Positions 44,788 to 56,218 of a stretch of 64,000 nucleotides of DNA are shown here, in pieces. The translations under genes were made by a program, and so were the position numbers. Origin of the DNA: Cordilura impudica (lineage: Eukaryota; Arthropoda; Insecta; Diptera; Scathophagidae); assembly GCA_963682025.1 (NCBI GenBank), contig OY821517.1, positions 332,983,144-333,047,143 of the forward strand, in the 5' to 3' direction. The first letter of the stretch is position 1, and each line of letters begins with the position of its first letter. The notes below the pieces were generated by a model that had not been told where the DNA came from, did no database searches, and saw only the letters and a list, made by a program, of their open reading frames with translations.

Positions 44788-45730
44788 TAAAGGGTGATTT
44801 TTTAGCTATTATCTTTTTGGCAACACTGGTTTAAACAGCTGACGCACGTTTCGTGTTTTGTTTCATTGTAAATTATCTTCAGTTTGGTCTATAATTTAAC
44901 CATGAATCGTCTTACAAACGAACAACGCTTGCAAGTTCTTGAATTTTATTATCAAAATGCGTCTCTGTTAAGAAAGTTCATCGCGCGCTTCTTCCATTTT
45001 ATGATCAGTTTAATCGACCCACTGAAGCGGCTATTCGGGCTTTGTGACTAAATTTTGCACCAAATTTACATTGTTGGACATTAAACCACCAACACGCTTA
45101 CGTAGAGTGCGAACTGAAGAAAATATCGCGGCTGTATCGGCCAGTGTTAATGATGACCATCAATTATCGATTCGTCGCCGTTCGCAGCAGTTGGGCCTCT
45201 GTTACTCAACAACCGAGAGATGACATCCAACTTTTTTTTGCCCAAAATGCAAGAGCTTGACTTGCATGACATGTGGATTCAACAAGACGGTGCCACATGC
45301 CACACAACACGCGCAACAATGGACTTATTGAGAGGCGAGTTCGGTGAACATTTTACTTCACGTTCGGGACCGGTCAATTGGCCGCCTAGATCGTGCGATT
45401 TACCGCCTTTATATTATTTTTTGTGGGGCTATGTTAAAGCTCATGTCTATACAGACAATCCCGCTTCAATTGACGCATTGGAAGACAACATTGAAGCATT
45501 TATTCTGAGATACCGGCCGAAATGTTGGAAAGAGTATGCCAAAATTGGACTAAGCGGATGGACCATTTGAGGCGCAGTCACGGTCAACATTTGCATGAAA
45601 TAATCTTCAAACATTAAATTATATGGACCATACTATCGATTCAAATAAAGATTTCATGCATTTTTCTGAATTTTATGTGTTTTTTTTTTTTTGGAAAACT
45701 TTCCTATAGCTCTTAAAAAATCACCCTTTA
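44788..45730 (+). mobile_element. Mariner-type element, copy 3, internally deleted
   Basis: AAGGGTGATTTTTTAGCTAT at the left (44790) is matched, inverted, by ATAGCTCTTAAAAAATCACCCTT at the right (45728), with TATA-type flanks that include TA. The element is 0.94 kb, shorter than the 1.3 kb of relatives, because the central part of the gene is gone. It is a different family from copies 1 and 2. Confidence 0.88.
44902..45617 (+). pseudogene. Mariner-type transposase copy 3, central deletion
   Basis: ATG 44902 opens MNRLTNEQRLQVLEFYYQN, the helix-turn-helix region, which frameshifts after about 20 residues. Further pieces (LRRVRTEENIAAVSASVND, DDHQLSIRRRSQQLG) are readable in another frame. The text then jumps to the frame starting at 45220: WIQQDGATCHTTRATMDLL (second Asp) and WPPRSCDLPPLYYFLWG (third Asp), 36 residues apart. 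The block with the first Asp is deleted, and TPLDYF has become PPLYYF. A final frameshift precedes HLHEIIFKH at the C-terminus. It is not catalytically competent. Confidence 0.85.
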
Positions 45731-46339
45731 TATCTACATTCGATTGTATGAACTGAGATATTAGTTGATACTATGGAATTATTAATTTTTGTTATTGATT
45801 GTTACAATTCTTATTCAGGATTTTTACTAAACGAATAAAGTTTTCTTAGAGTACAACACCATGCTCTGTATAGAAAATTTAACAATTGTTATTATTTCAA
45901 ACAGAATACAATTCTCTTGCCTAAGTTTCATAATAGCCCAACTGAAAAATGTGTCTTTAAGACAATGTCAGAAATAGTAATTCATATACAAGATACGCAT
46001 GTCCAAGCTTTCATATTGCATGTTATGTGCTGACGATAATCATGTACACTGCAAAGAAAAATTATCCCTACACTTGAAGAAAAAAATTTTATTTACTAAT
46101 AAAAAATTTTAATAAAACGAACTTTTTACGATTGAATTTTACTTGTTTTTGAAAAAACTAAACTTGAATTTTTTTTATTAAAAAAAAGCGCTATGCCTGA
46201 AAAAGTATTCGTACATTTACAACTAGGGGAATCCCACGAATTATACAACGACGCGCTGATCTGTTACATCGATTTTATTTTGGTAGAAGACAAACTTGCG
46301 TGTATAAAGTTGATTTGACTAAATTATATTTTTGTTGGA
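45731..46339. other. AT-rich sequence, no gene recognised
   Basis: Homopolymer-rich sequence without recognisable repeats or frames of note. Confidence 0.4.
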
Positions 46340-46344
46340 AACTA

Positions 46345-46615
46345 TATTTTGAGACGAGTACCAACATCAATGAAATCGGTATTGACAAGGGAAAAACTAC
46401 ATTAAAGCTTATAAGTAGGGTAAACCTTTTCGTGAAATAGCTAGGATCATAGGCAGAAATCACTCTTCAATGCAAAACGTTGTTCAGAACTACAAATCCA
46501 CAAATTCAATTTTGTCAAAACATCGTTCTGGTCGGCCTTGGAAACTAACTGACAGCGAAAAACGAAAAATTTTGAGGTCACTAAAAGATAATCCCAGAAT
46601 TACTACTTCTCGGTA
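46345..46615 (+). pseudogene. Tc1-like transposase N-terminal fragment, second copy
   Basis: Two frames are needed. The first reads INEIGIDKGKTTLKL. After a shift the second reads REIARIIGRNHSSMQNVVQNY, then SILSKHRSGRPWKLTDSEKR and LRSLKDNPRIT. These are the paired-like helix-turn-helix, the GRPR-type hook and the second DNA-binding subdomain of a Tc1 transposase. It is the same family as the fragment at 40.1 kb but extends further. It ends just before a Helitron, with no catalytic domain. Confidence 0.78.
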
Positions 46616-46663
46616 TTTTTACTAATAAATATAATATAATAAATTCAGAAGTAATTATTATTA

Positions 46664-47018
46664 CTAGCAGATTCCAGCGATCGAAATTCGAGTGCAATTT
46701 CTAGGCAGCTTTACTTTTGAACTTAGCCAGTTCAGTTATGGTTTATTATTATTATGAATGAAGATAACAAACTCATTAACAAACACATTAACAAATTTAA
46801 TGAAACACACATAGTATATGTATAATTTAATATAAGTGTTAGTATCAACTTTGAATGCAATTTTCTCAAAATAAAGGTAAAAATTTAAAAATCTGTAAAT
46901 CTGGTGAACAGCTAAAAAGAAATACCTTTCAAATAATATACCTTTTGTCAAAATCGGGATAAAACGGTAAAACAAAACATCGGTCACAAGAAATCGCCCA
47001 GCCTATTAATATTAAAGA
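46664..47018 (-). mobile_element. Non-autonomous Helitron, subfamily 1 (copy e)
   Basis: On the minus strand it begins TCTTTAATATTAATAGGC (47018) after A, carries GGGCGATTTCTTGTGACCGATG, and ends GCACTCGAATTTCGATCGC, TGGAATCTG, CTAG and T (46664). Confidence 0.9.
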
Positions 47019-47384
47019 TTTAAATATTTATTTCTAACAATTAATACATTTTATATTAATAATTTTATATTTTTATCACAGGAAACATTATGGCTACATT
47101 ATAAAAGTCCATAAGAAAGTTCGGATTTGAATTAAAATATGTATGTTGTTCTTGCACCAATATGAAATTATACCATATCCACATAAGTACGAGTATTGCA
47201 TTCCTAAAAGAATAAATATTATTATTAAATGAATGTTGCTATTAAGGCTGTGCCCATTAATCATTAGGTTGTAGGTTCAGAAATAGTTACTAATGGGCAT
47301 TGTTACTTGATTTGAATATAATATGGGGACTACATAGTAAATTGTTGAAAAATAAGGTCATTTATATCTTTATTGTAAAGAAAG

Positions 47385-48127
47385 CAAGACTATACGAATA
47401 ACCTATACCATGCGTTCAAAGAGGGGGTCTTAGGTCCACCTAACTGGATAAATAAAATAAGCACAAACTAAATTTGAGTGGCATTTTTATTAATTTTATT
47501 GCCCGCAGATATGAAAAAGTTCATATCGGATGCTATATTTACATGGGGACTAGGTCAAAAAATGGAGTTGTAATGACCAAATTTAACCATAAATTTTGCA
47601 AAAAAAATATACAAACCAAATTTGAGAAATATCTGTTCAATATTTTTGTATTTTTTATAGATTTAAGTGCAGATCGGGAAGCAGCTCTATATGGGGCCTA
47701 TGACTAAGAATTGTCCTATAGGGCTTATTTTTTACTACTGATAAATGGATATAATAAACATACACAAACCAATTTGACCGATATCTTATGATAATTTGGA
47801 TATTATGGCAACTTAAGTTTATCTCTAGGGGTCATTCGTTTGGGGACTAGGTCTAAACAAGAACTAATTTTCACCAATTTCAATAGCGTTCATCCTCTGG
47901 TCGATAGAAGCTTATGTACTACATTTTAGCAAAATATATTTGCGACATGAAATTTGATTACGAGGTTAACATGGACACACAGACGGACGGACAGACATCG
48001 CTAAATCGACTCAGAAAGTTATTCTGAGTCGACCGGTATAATAAAATATTATACCGAATATTTTAAGTAGTTACAAACATCAGCAAAAAGTCCATAAACC
48101 GTGACCACATAGTCAGGGTATACAAAA
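47385..48127 (+). repeat. 780-bp palindrome-headed repeat, copy 6
   Basis: It shares ATAACCTATACCATGCG, ATGAAAAAGTTCATATCGGATG, the GGACGG microsatellite (47980) and CTGAGTCGACCGGTATAAT with the family. The head palindrome is largely lost (AAGACTATACGA). Confidence 0.82.
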
Positions 48128-48266
48128 AATCATGTGAGTCCGATCACAGGGGAGATGTATAAACATCTAATAAAATTTTTTGATGGCACTTTTTTAAAAT
48201 CAAACAGAACGCGTTATCTATGTATAACTTATAGCAATCAACTGCAGGAGCTCTGCTAATATAAAA

Positions 48267-49050
48267 CAAGTAAGAAAATTATAGTCGGTCTAGACCGACT
48301 ATATGATACCCTATACCATACGTTTAGAGACCCTATCTCTTAGGCCCAACTAACTGGATATAGAAAATAAGCAAAAACCAAATTTGAGTGGGATTTTTAT
48401 CAATTTTTTTGGCTGCAGATATGAAAAAGTTCATATCGGATGCTATATCTATATAGGGACTTGGTCCAAAAATGGACCGATCCTGATCATGTTTGGTAAA
48501 GTCTCTTGTATTTTGCAAAAATATATACAAACAAAATTTGAGAAGAATCAGTGCAATATTTTTGTTTTTTAATAGATTTAAGTGAAGATCGGGAAGCAGC
48601 TCTATATGGGGTCAAAGGGATCATTTTTGGACTACTCATTAATGGATGTAATGAACGTATACAAACCCAATTTGAGTAAGATCTATATGACAATTTGGAT
48701 CTTATGGCAATTTATGTCGATTTCATATGGGTAATTTGTATGAGGGTTAGGTCTGAACATGGACCGATTCTCACCAATTTCAATAGCGTTCATCCCATGG
48801 CCGATAAAAGCTTATATACCAAATTTCATCAAAATACATTCATATTTGCGACCTGCAGTTTGATTACAAGGTTTACATGGACACACAGACGGACGGACGG
48901 ACGGACGGACGGACATTGTTAAATCAACTCAGAAAGTGATTCTGATTCGATCGGTATAATTAAAGATGGGTCTAGGTCAAATATTTTTGGTTGTTACAAA
49001 CAGCAGCACAAATTCATTATACCCAAACCACATAGTGGTATGGGTATAAA
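48267..49050 (+). repeat. 780-bp palindrome-headed repeat, copy 7, near consensus
   Basis: It begins CAAGTAAGAAAAT and then a perfect 24-bp palindrome (48280-48303), TATAGTCGGTCT and its mirror. A subterminal inverted pair, ATACCCTATACCA near the start and GTGGTATGGGTAT at the end, brackets the unit. The GGAC microsatellite has about seven units at 48890-48914. Confidence 0.93.
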
Positions 49051-49054
49051 TATT

Positions 49055-49512
49055 TATTATTATTTATTATTTCAACCGGTTAATTTTTAATTTTTCGTTT
49101 TTATTTTATATTTTTAATTTTTCGTCTTTCACTTTTCATTTTCCATTTTTTATTTTTTATTTGTCATATTTCTTTTTTCATTTTTCATTTTTTATTTTTC
49201 ATTTCTCATTTTTAATTTTTCATTTTCAATTTTTCATTTTTCATTCTTCATTTTTTATTTTTCATTTTTTATTTTTTATTTCTGATTTTGTATGTTTCAT
49301 TTTTCATTTTGCGTTTATCATTTTTCATTTTTTATTTTTAATTTTATATTTTTATTTTTTATTTTTCATTTTTATTTCTCATTTTTTAATTTTTATTTTT
49401 CATTTTTCATTTCTTATTTTTCCTTTTTCTATTTTTATTTTTAATTTTTTATTTTTCATTTTTCATTTCTCATTTTTAATTTTTCATTCTTTACTTTTGA
49501 TTTTGCATTTTC
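49055..49512 (+). repeat. Low-complexity (ATTTTTC)n-type tract
   Basis: About 460 bp of imperfect TTTTTCATTTTTCATTTTTT words, almost free of G. It keeps a frame open as Phe/Ile/His/Ser-only repeats, which is not evidence of a protein. Confidence 0.9.
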
Positions 49513-49650
49513 AAACAGGTTATTACATATCATAATTTTTTCACCAATACAATCATGTCACACCGATTTTATCTTACGCTCACATGTTACGCTGATTTTT
49601 TCTTCCGCTCAGATCTTACGCTGTTTTTGTGATTGTATTGTGAAATATAA
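49513..49650. repeat. Short repeat with CAATACAATCA inverted ends, copy 2
   Basis: It matches 40353-40452: GGTTATTACATATCATAATTTTTTCACCAATACAATCA, CACACCGATTTTATCTTACG and GTGATTGTATTGTGAAATA. TCTTACGCT words are duplicated relative to copy 1. Confidence 0.72.
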
Positions 49651-50540
49651 ATTTACCCCCCTGCGCGTATAGATGGTTACACATCAAAATTAAACAATTA
49701 TCACTGGCCATCGAAATAGTGCTTGTGTGAACTGGTTCATTGTTTTGATGAAACAACACCTTCTTTTTCACCAAGTGCGGCCTGTTTTCATTAATTTCAT
49801 CACTTAAATGCTGCAGTAAGTTAGCATAATACTCGCCGTTGAAGAAATCAATAAAAATTATCCAACACACATCCCAAAAAACTGACGTTATAATATTGCC
49901 AGGTGATGGAACTGTATTTGCCTTATTTCGAAATGATTATCCCATTTAAGTCCAAGGTGTGAAGTGTTGGACCAAAACACTCTATGGAAACATCTTCACA
50001 ACTCTGTTTTTGTTCAATTCTGAGCAAACGCAGCACCCATCTTGCGGACTGTGTAGTACTTTTTGAAATGCTTATTATTTCAACTAGCTCAAAAACCTTC
50101 AACGGACGATCATACAATACCATTTTGTGGATTTTCTTAACCGTTTCTGGCGTGGCCATCTTAATTAATCAACCACTAAGTTGACCGTGTTTGCAGCTTG
50201 TACGGCCTCGTTTAAACTCTGCCACCCAATATTTTATAGTCGTAAACGAAGAAGCAGACTCTCCCAGAGTAGAATCTAGCTCGTCTTTAATATTGGTTGG
50301 ACTGAGACCTTTCTAATAAAGGTATTGAATTACATAACGGTGACTAATTTTTCCAGCTTTACAAATTCACTGAAATCGTTCACTTTTAACGGCTCTAAGA
50401 AAAATACTAAAGAATTTGGCTCTTTTAAACTTAAAACATATGTTTTATAATGTGGCCACTTTTCACAAAAGAAACTTTTTTCAAACTGCTGCCGCCATCT
50501 ATACGTCAGTTCGGGTTGTTCAGGGACTGCCCTCATATAT
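49650..50540 (-). pseudogene. Mariner transposase pseudogene
   Basis: Reading 50540 to 49650, the N-terminal portion includes VIQYLY, LSPTNIKDELDSTLGESASSFTTIKYWVAEFKRGRTSCK and ETVKKIHKMVLYDRPLKVFELVEIISISKST (50159 frame). Next come WVLRLLRIEQKQSCEDVSIEC, then IIFIDFF, NGEYYANLLQHLSDEINENRPHL and KKKVLFHQNNEPVHTSTI. The second catalytic Asp (HQDNAPVHTS) is Asn here, and the first Asp block is missing. The text breaks before the third Asp motif. This is a classical mariner, distinct from the other copies here, and clearly dead. Confidence 0.82.
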
Positions 50541-50559
50541 TAACAGATATCATATAGTA

Positions 50560-51600
50560 TACATTTTTTTGGGGGGATTTGTACTAACTAAAAAAGCAAT
50601 AATATTCAAATAACAATAATAATTATTGAAGCTATTGAATATCGCTGGGAAAACTTTATCAAGCTAAAAGGAGCTTATGTTGAGAAATAAAGAAAATTTT
50701 TCCCAAATTTGGTGTGTGTTCTTTGTTAGGTTGGGTCGGGAAAAAATAAAAATAGAAAATTTGCACTAAAAACAAAAAAGATGTACTTGAAATTTTTTAA
50801 AATTATATGTTCTTAAAACCAGAAACACTAAAATTCTAATAACAGATACATTATTTATTAAAATTTGGAAACAAAAATTTTAATAAAATAAAAAAATAAT
50901 AAAATTTCGGTCAATTACAAAAAAAATTAAATATATTAAATTAGTTTTATATACAAATTCAAAATATATTCCTACTTGCATACGTTTGCATATTTTTTTG
51001 GTATAACTAAAGCATATATTATTTCTTAAAAATTTAAAAAAGACAATAAAAATCGCAAAATATGTAAAGAACAGCATTTTAAATGAAAATACTGAAAAAT
51101 ACATACATACATACATATTGTAGTAAATCCTTTATCAGGGACCGTTAATAACAGTTATCCAGAAAATTTAAACTTAAAAACTCTTCATCTTATAGTCATC
51201 GGAGACTTATACTGTCATATAATAATAGATTTGTACTGAAGCGCTCTTTCAGAATCTATGCTAATCTTAAAAAACAATCTCAACTCCACGCAAAAATCAA
51301 AGATCAGATGAAACTCTTAAAAAGAGAGTTTTATTTCGCCGTCCTAAAATAAAACCCTTTTGAAGAAAAAGATTGGTTAAATTTTTAATATTTGTTAAAG
51401 ATTTCCAGTAACTGATACAAGTAAAAGTGTTAAATTCGGTTGTGCTGAATCTTTAATACCATCTATTTGAATCTTTAACTCAATATTATAAGCAATGTAG
51501 CGTACGGTTACCATTTTAATACCGATACTTAACCTTTAAGTTCAACTATTTACCATTTAAATTTATAGTTAATTGGTTTTCTTTTTTGATCAGTATTTAT
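50560..51600. other. AT-rich sequence, no gene recognised
   Basis: A/T homopolymer-rich sequence with a short ACAT repeat at 51102-51118. Weakly coding-looking text at 51130-51350 (TTTGTACTGAAGCGCTC, AGATCAGATGAAAC) has no identifiable domain. Confidence 0.4.
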
Positions 51601-51605
51601 TTTTA

Positions 51606-52038
51606 CTAGTAGATTCCAGCCCTCGAAATTTAAGTGCAAATTCTAAGACATATTATTTTTTTCATTTAATAAAGACCCTAAAGGTATGCTAATCAATTTT
51701 AAGCAATTCATAATTCAACACTTTTTAAATATCGATTATTATCGTTATTGGTTTGTGTCCAATTATTGGTTTCTGTCCAAAATTATTTTTCAATTCAACA
51801 CAATTATTATTGTGAATGTAGAAACCAAACTCACAAGTACATAAACAAATTTAATAAACACACATATAGCAATTTAAAAAGCATTTTACTCCAAAAAAAA
51901 TTTAAAATTTAAAAATCTGTAACTCTGGTGGACAGCTTAAAAGAAATACCTTTCAAATAAGATACGTTTCGTCAAAATCGGCAGAAAACTGTTTAAGAAA
52001 TCATCGGTCACAATAAATCGCCTTAGCTATTAATAGTA
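51606..52038 (-). mobile_element. Non-autonomous Helitron, subfamily 1 (copy f)
   Basis: The 3' end on the minus strand is TTGCACTTAAATTTCGAGGGC, TGGAATCTA, CTAG and T (51606). The 5' side shows AGGCGATTTATTGTGACCGATG, with the TC start blurred near 52038, where another repeat begins. Confidence 0.78.
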
Positions 52039-52046
52039 TATATTAT

Positions 52047-52757
52047 ACTGTATACCACCATGTGGTTAGGGTATAATGAGTTTGACCTAGACCCATAGTT
52101 AATTATACCGATCGACTCAGAACAACTTCCAAAAGCCGAATTAGCGATGTCCGTCCGTCCGTTCGTCTGTGTGCCCATATAAGCTCTGTAATGAATATAT
52201 ATATTGTTGAATATATATTGATGAAATGTGGTGTACAGATTCTATCTGCTACTGAACAAACGCTATCGAAACTGGTAAAAATCGATTCATGTTGAGACCT
52301 AGCCCCATACAAATGTCCGCTATGAGATCGAGTTAAATTGCCATAAGATCAAAATTATCATATCTATCTCGGTCAAATTGCGTTTATGTATATTTATTAC
52401 ATCCATTAATCACTAGTCCAGAAATAAACTCTACAGGACAATTCTTAGTTATAGCGCTCATATAAAGCTGCTTCCCGATCTTTACTTAAATCTATCAAAA
52501 AATAAAAATATAGGACAGATTGGTTTGTATATGTTTTTTTTTGAAAAATAAGTGATCTTACCAAGTATGGTCGGGATCGGTCCATTTTTCGACTCTCCAT
52601 ATAAATATAATCGAAGGTAAAAATATTAATAAAAATTCCACTCAGACTTGGGTTATGCTTATTTTCTATACCCAATTAGTTGGACCTAAGACCACTTATC
52701 TAAACGCATGGTATAAGGTATCGCATAGTCGGTCCAAACCTATTATAATTTGCTTAC
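52047..52757 (-). repeat. 780-bp palindrome-headed repeat, copy 8
   Basis: It runs from TATACTGTATACCACCATGTGG through GTCCGTCCGTCCG (52149) to GGTATCGCATAGTCGG and TTTGCTTACTT. The palindrome is mutated. A deletion is present around 52600. Confidence 0.85.
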
Positions 52758-53280
52758 TTCTTTTTAATTTATTTTTTTTATATAAAGACAATGATGGCTT
52801 TTTCCATAGAAGGATTTAATTTCTGTCTGAAAATTTCATTATTATTCTAGTATTAGAGTAGGCTTTCCATTGCTGGGTCATGCGTAAATTACAACCGAAA
52901 TCGGCTAAATCGTACCATAATTGATAAACAGATATTCATCTAAGACAATTCAAATTGGTTGAGTAATTAAACCATCAGAAAAAAAGCTAAAACTTATTTA
53001 TTTATTTTTGTTAGCAATATTTTTAATTTCAATGCTTTAATTTGAAGACATTTCCTCTAGTCTTGTAACCATTTTTTATACTAATATTTAAAAATGAAAA
53101 ATTTACTAAGTTGGGTAATAAAGAGTCGGTGGTGGCACCAAGCCGACGATTGGACGACTTGGAGCTCATCATACATGAACACTCATAAAGCAAATGCTAC
53201 AAAAAAATGATCACAACAACATGAAACAAAGCTTATAATAACAACAGTAACAAGAACAATATAGAAAAATCATTCATTGA
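52758..53280. other. AT-rich sequence, no gene recognised
   Basis: A GC-richer patch at 53125-53170 (GTCGGTGGTGGCACCAAGCC, GACGATTGGACGACTTGG) stands out but gives no recognisable product. Confidence 0.4.
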
Positions 53281-53570
53281 AATATCGAGACCTACTGAAC
53301 CGATTTTACTGATTTTAAATAAAAAACTGCTCAGGATGTGTATGAATCATTTTCGCTAAAAATAAGCAACCCAGCTGATCTATTAAGGGCCAGATAGTGA
53401 TTTCCTCAGACGGACAGAAGGACATAGCTATATCAACTCCACTTGTTATAAGTATCAAGAATATATATGTTTTATAGGGTCCAGACTTTTTTCTATTCAT
53501 TACAAATGGCATGAAAAACATATATACCATCTGCACACCAGTGTGGAGGGTATGAAACTACCACCATATT
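53281..53570 (+). repeat. Second TATACCC-type dispersed repeat
   Basis: CAGACGGACAGAAGGACATAGC, TATCAACTCCACTTGTTAT, AAGAATATATATGTTTTATA and the terminus GTGTGGAGGGTATGAAA form a layout parallel to, but different from, the 780-bp family. A fragment of its end lies at 8396-8466. Confidence 0.6.
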
Positions 53571-54088
53571 TGGGGTTCGCAAGTCTAGTAAGCCTGGTAA
53601 TAGACGCTCAAGCAATGAGCACAAACTTCACCTCAAAATATATATATAGGGGCCAAACAGGTGTTTTTTCTCATTCATGTAACTTATTACCTATTGTTCT
53701 TAGAAAATTTTCTCCCAAATAGTTTAGATAGCTATTTCTTCAATGTTTCGGAAAAAAAACTTAAAAAAAAAAAAATTTTAGGCTTTTTTCTTTTGCTAAA
53801 TCAAAGCACTTTTTGCCATTTTTTCAAAAAGGGCTTTTTTTTCATAAGAAAGCTTAGGATTTTTCCTTTAAGAGCTTTTTGGTCGCTTAGTGGTATGGGA
53901 GTGGGATATCAATCAAAATAAATGTTTTGTAACTCAAGACGACGGTTTTTCAATTTTTCACAAATGCACTATTTTGAATTTTTTCCTATTTGTGTGTAAA
54001 ACCTTACAAATAAAACTTATACTGAGAAACTGGACAAATTAACCTTTCCGAGGGTATGTAACATACCTTCATAACATAACAGAAGAGA

Positions 54089-55286
54089 ATGGTTATCTGT
54101 AACCTGAAAGAGTTATTTGCAACATTTCAATCTGAACACGAGGATGTTAGAATTGGCTTCACGAAATTAACCCAAATGAGGCCAAAACATTGCGTTTTGG
54201 CAGAAAGCAGTGGAACTCACACAGTATGCGTTTGCATTTACCATGAAAATGTTAAACTGATGTTGAAGGAAATGCAAATGCAACAACTTCTTGCCACTTA
54301 GGTGAATGTACCAATTGCCCGAAAACCACATTTATCAAAGAAAATTTAATCAACTCTTTAGATCGAGAATATATAGAGGAGGTCAAATTTGATTCTTGGA
54401 TTCAGACTGACAGATGCACATTGAAAACAATCATTTTAAATGTGGATGATTTTGTGGAAGAAATGTGTACAGGATTGCTAAACTTGAGAAACCATGACTT
54501 TTTAGTCAAAGAGCAATGGTCATTCTTCAAGGATTTGAAGATACATTTGAAGTCTGGTGAATTCGTTATTTCATATGATTTCGCAGAAAACTATAAATAT
54601 GTTCTTCAGGATGCCATACAAGCATTCCACTTCAATAACGACCAAGCAACTATATTCACAGTAGTTATTTACTACATGAAAGATGAAGAACTGGAACACA
54701 AAAGTATGGCAATCATATCCGACGATTTAAAACATGATACCGTTGCAGTTTATGAGTACTAAATTTACAGTAATGAAGGTATACTACGTTTCGGACGGAG
54801 CTCGTCAACATTTTAAAAACAAAAGTAGCTTGGCAAATCTTATGGCCCATGAAAAAGATTTTGGAATGCCAGCTGAGTGGCATTTTCATCCTACTGCTCA
54901 TGGTAAAGGAGCATGTGATGGTACTGGAGCAAACCTTAAAAGAAATGCAGCGAAGTATAGCCTCCAGTGCTCTCATCAAGATCGTATCTTAAATGCGACT
55001 GCTTTTAGTTTATTGTAAAGAAACTAAAATAGTTTTTAGTAGCAAAGAGGATCATCAGGAAACATTGAAAACACTGAAGAGCAGATTCGATGCTGCGGTA
55101 ACAATCGATGGCACCGCTCAATACCATGCTTTTATACCGCTTGTCGATGGAAGACTCAAGTTGAAAAAGCTTTCTGCCTCTATTCAATGCGATTTCTTTC
55201 CAAAGACAACAAATAAACTAGCAGCGAAATCAACAACTGAACCTAGTAACGCCGAGAAAGGATTGACGAAAAAACGCAGCAAATAA
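54089..55286 (+). pseudogene. Transposase of the GGGGCG family (SDGA/HGKG type), frameshifted
   Basis: Four frame segments follow one another. The first (from ATG 54089) reads VICNLKELFATF and SSGTHTVCVCIYHENVKLML. The second has CTNCPKTTFI, WIQTDRCTLKTI, SGEFVISYDFAENYKYV (a candidate catalytic Asp) and ISDDLKHDTVAVY. The third has VYYVSDGARQHFKN (a second candidate Asp), AEWHFHPTAHGKGACDG and LKRNAAK. The fourth is a Lys-rich tail ending at 55286. I recognise this as a transposase-like family spread through arthropod and cnidarian repeats, but I cannot place it in a named superfamily with confidence. Three frameshifts make it inactive. Confidence 0.7.
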
Positions 55287-55438
55287 AGGCAACAAAAAAG
55301 CTGGATGAAAGACTGGGTATTTAAAAATTTACAAGACTTAAATACTTCATCAGTTACAATAAATTAAGTATAAAAATAGTTATGATATAAATGGATCTAA
55401 TGCAATTAAGATTACATTTTAATAAATTATTTATCTTT

Positions 55439-56218
55439 TTATACCCTATACCACTATGTGGTTTGGGTATAATGACTTTGTGCTGCTGTTTGTAACAACC
55501 AAAAATATTTGACCTAGACCCATCTTTAATTATACCGATCGAATCAGAATCAATTTCTGAGTTGACTTAACAATGTCCGTCCGTCCGTCCGTCCGTCTGT
55601 GTGTCCATGTAAAGCTTGTAATCAAACTGCAGGTCGCAAATATGAATATATTTTGATGAAATTTGGTATATAAGCTTTTATCGGCCATGGGATGAACGCT
55701 ATTGAAATTGGTGAGAATCGGTCCATGTTCAGACCTAGCCCCCATACAAATTACCCATATGAAATCGACATAAATTGCCATAAGATCCAAATTGTCATAT
55801 AGATCTTACTCAAATTGGGTTTGTATGCGTTCATTACATCCACTAATGAGTAGTCCAAAAATGATCCCTTTGACCCCATATAGAGCTGCTTCCCGATCTT
55901 CACTTAAATCTATTAAAAAACAAAAATATTGCACTGATTCTTCTCAAATTTTGTTTGTACATATTTTTGCAAAATACGAGAGACTTTACCAAACATGATC
56001 AGGATCGGTCCATTTTTGGACCTAGTCCCTTTATAGATATAGCATTCGATATGAACTTTTTCATATCTGCAGCCAAAAAAATTAATAAAAATCCCACTCA
56101 AATTTGGTTTTTGCTTATTTTCAATGTCCAGTTAGTTGGGCCTAAGAGATAGGGTTTCTAAACGCATGGTATAGGGTATCGTATAGTCGGTCTAGACCGA
56201 CTATAATTTTCTTACTTG
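55439..56218 (-). repeat. 780-bp palindrome-headed repeat, copy 9, near consensus
   Basis: It starts TATACCCTATACCACTATGTGG and ends with the intact palindrome and TTTCTTACTTG. A GTCC microsatellite lies near 55575. It is inserted between the transposase stop and the right arm of the GGGGCG transposon, so it is younger than that element. Confidence 0.93.

Noticed and set aside
48333..48530. Recurrent 60-70-codon frames (for example MSGIFINFFGCRYEKVHIGC) in the 780-bp repeat
   Set aside because: They recur on both strands in several copies only because the repeat recurs; frames are short, unconserved at the ends and lack any domain.
49161..49535. Frame of Phe/Ile/His/Ser repeats
   Set aside because: Pure product of the T-rich low-complexity tract, with no start context or domain.
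53281..53570. Treating the GGACAGAAGGACATAGC repeat as another copy of the 780-bp family
   Set aside because: Only the microsatellite-adjacent layout is similar; head palindrome and internal words differ, so it is kept as a separate family.
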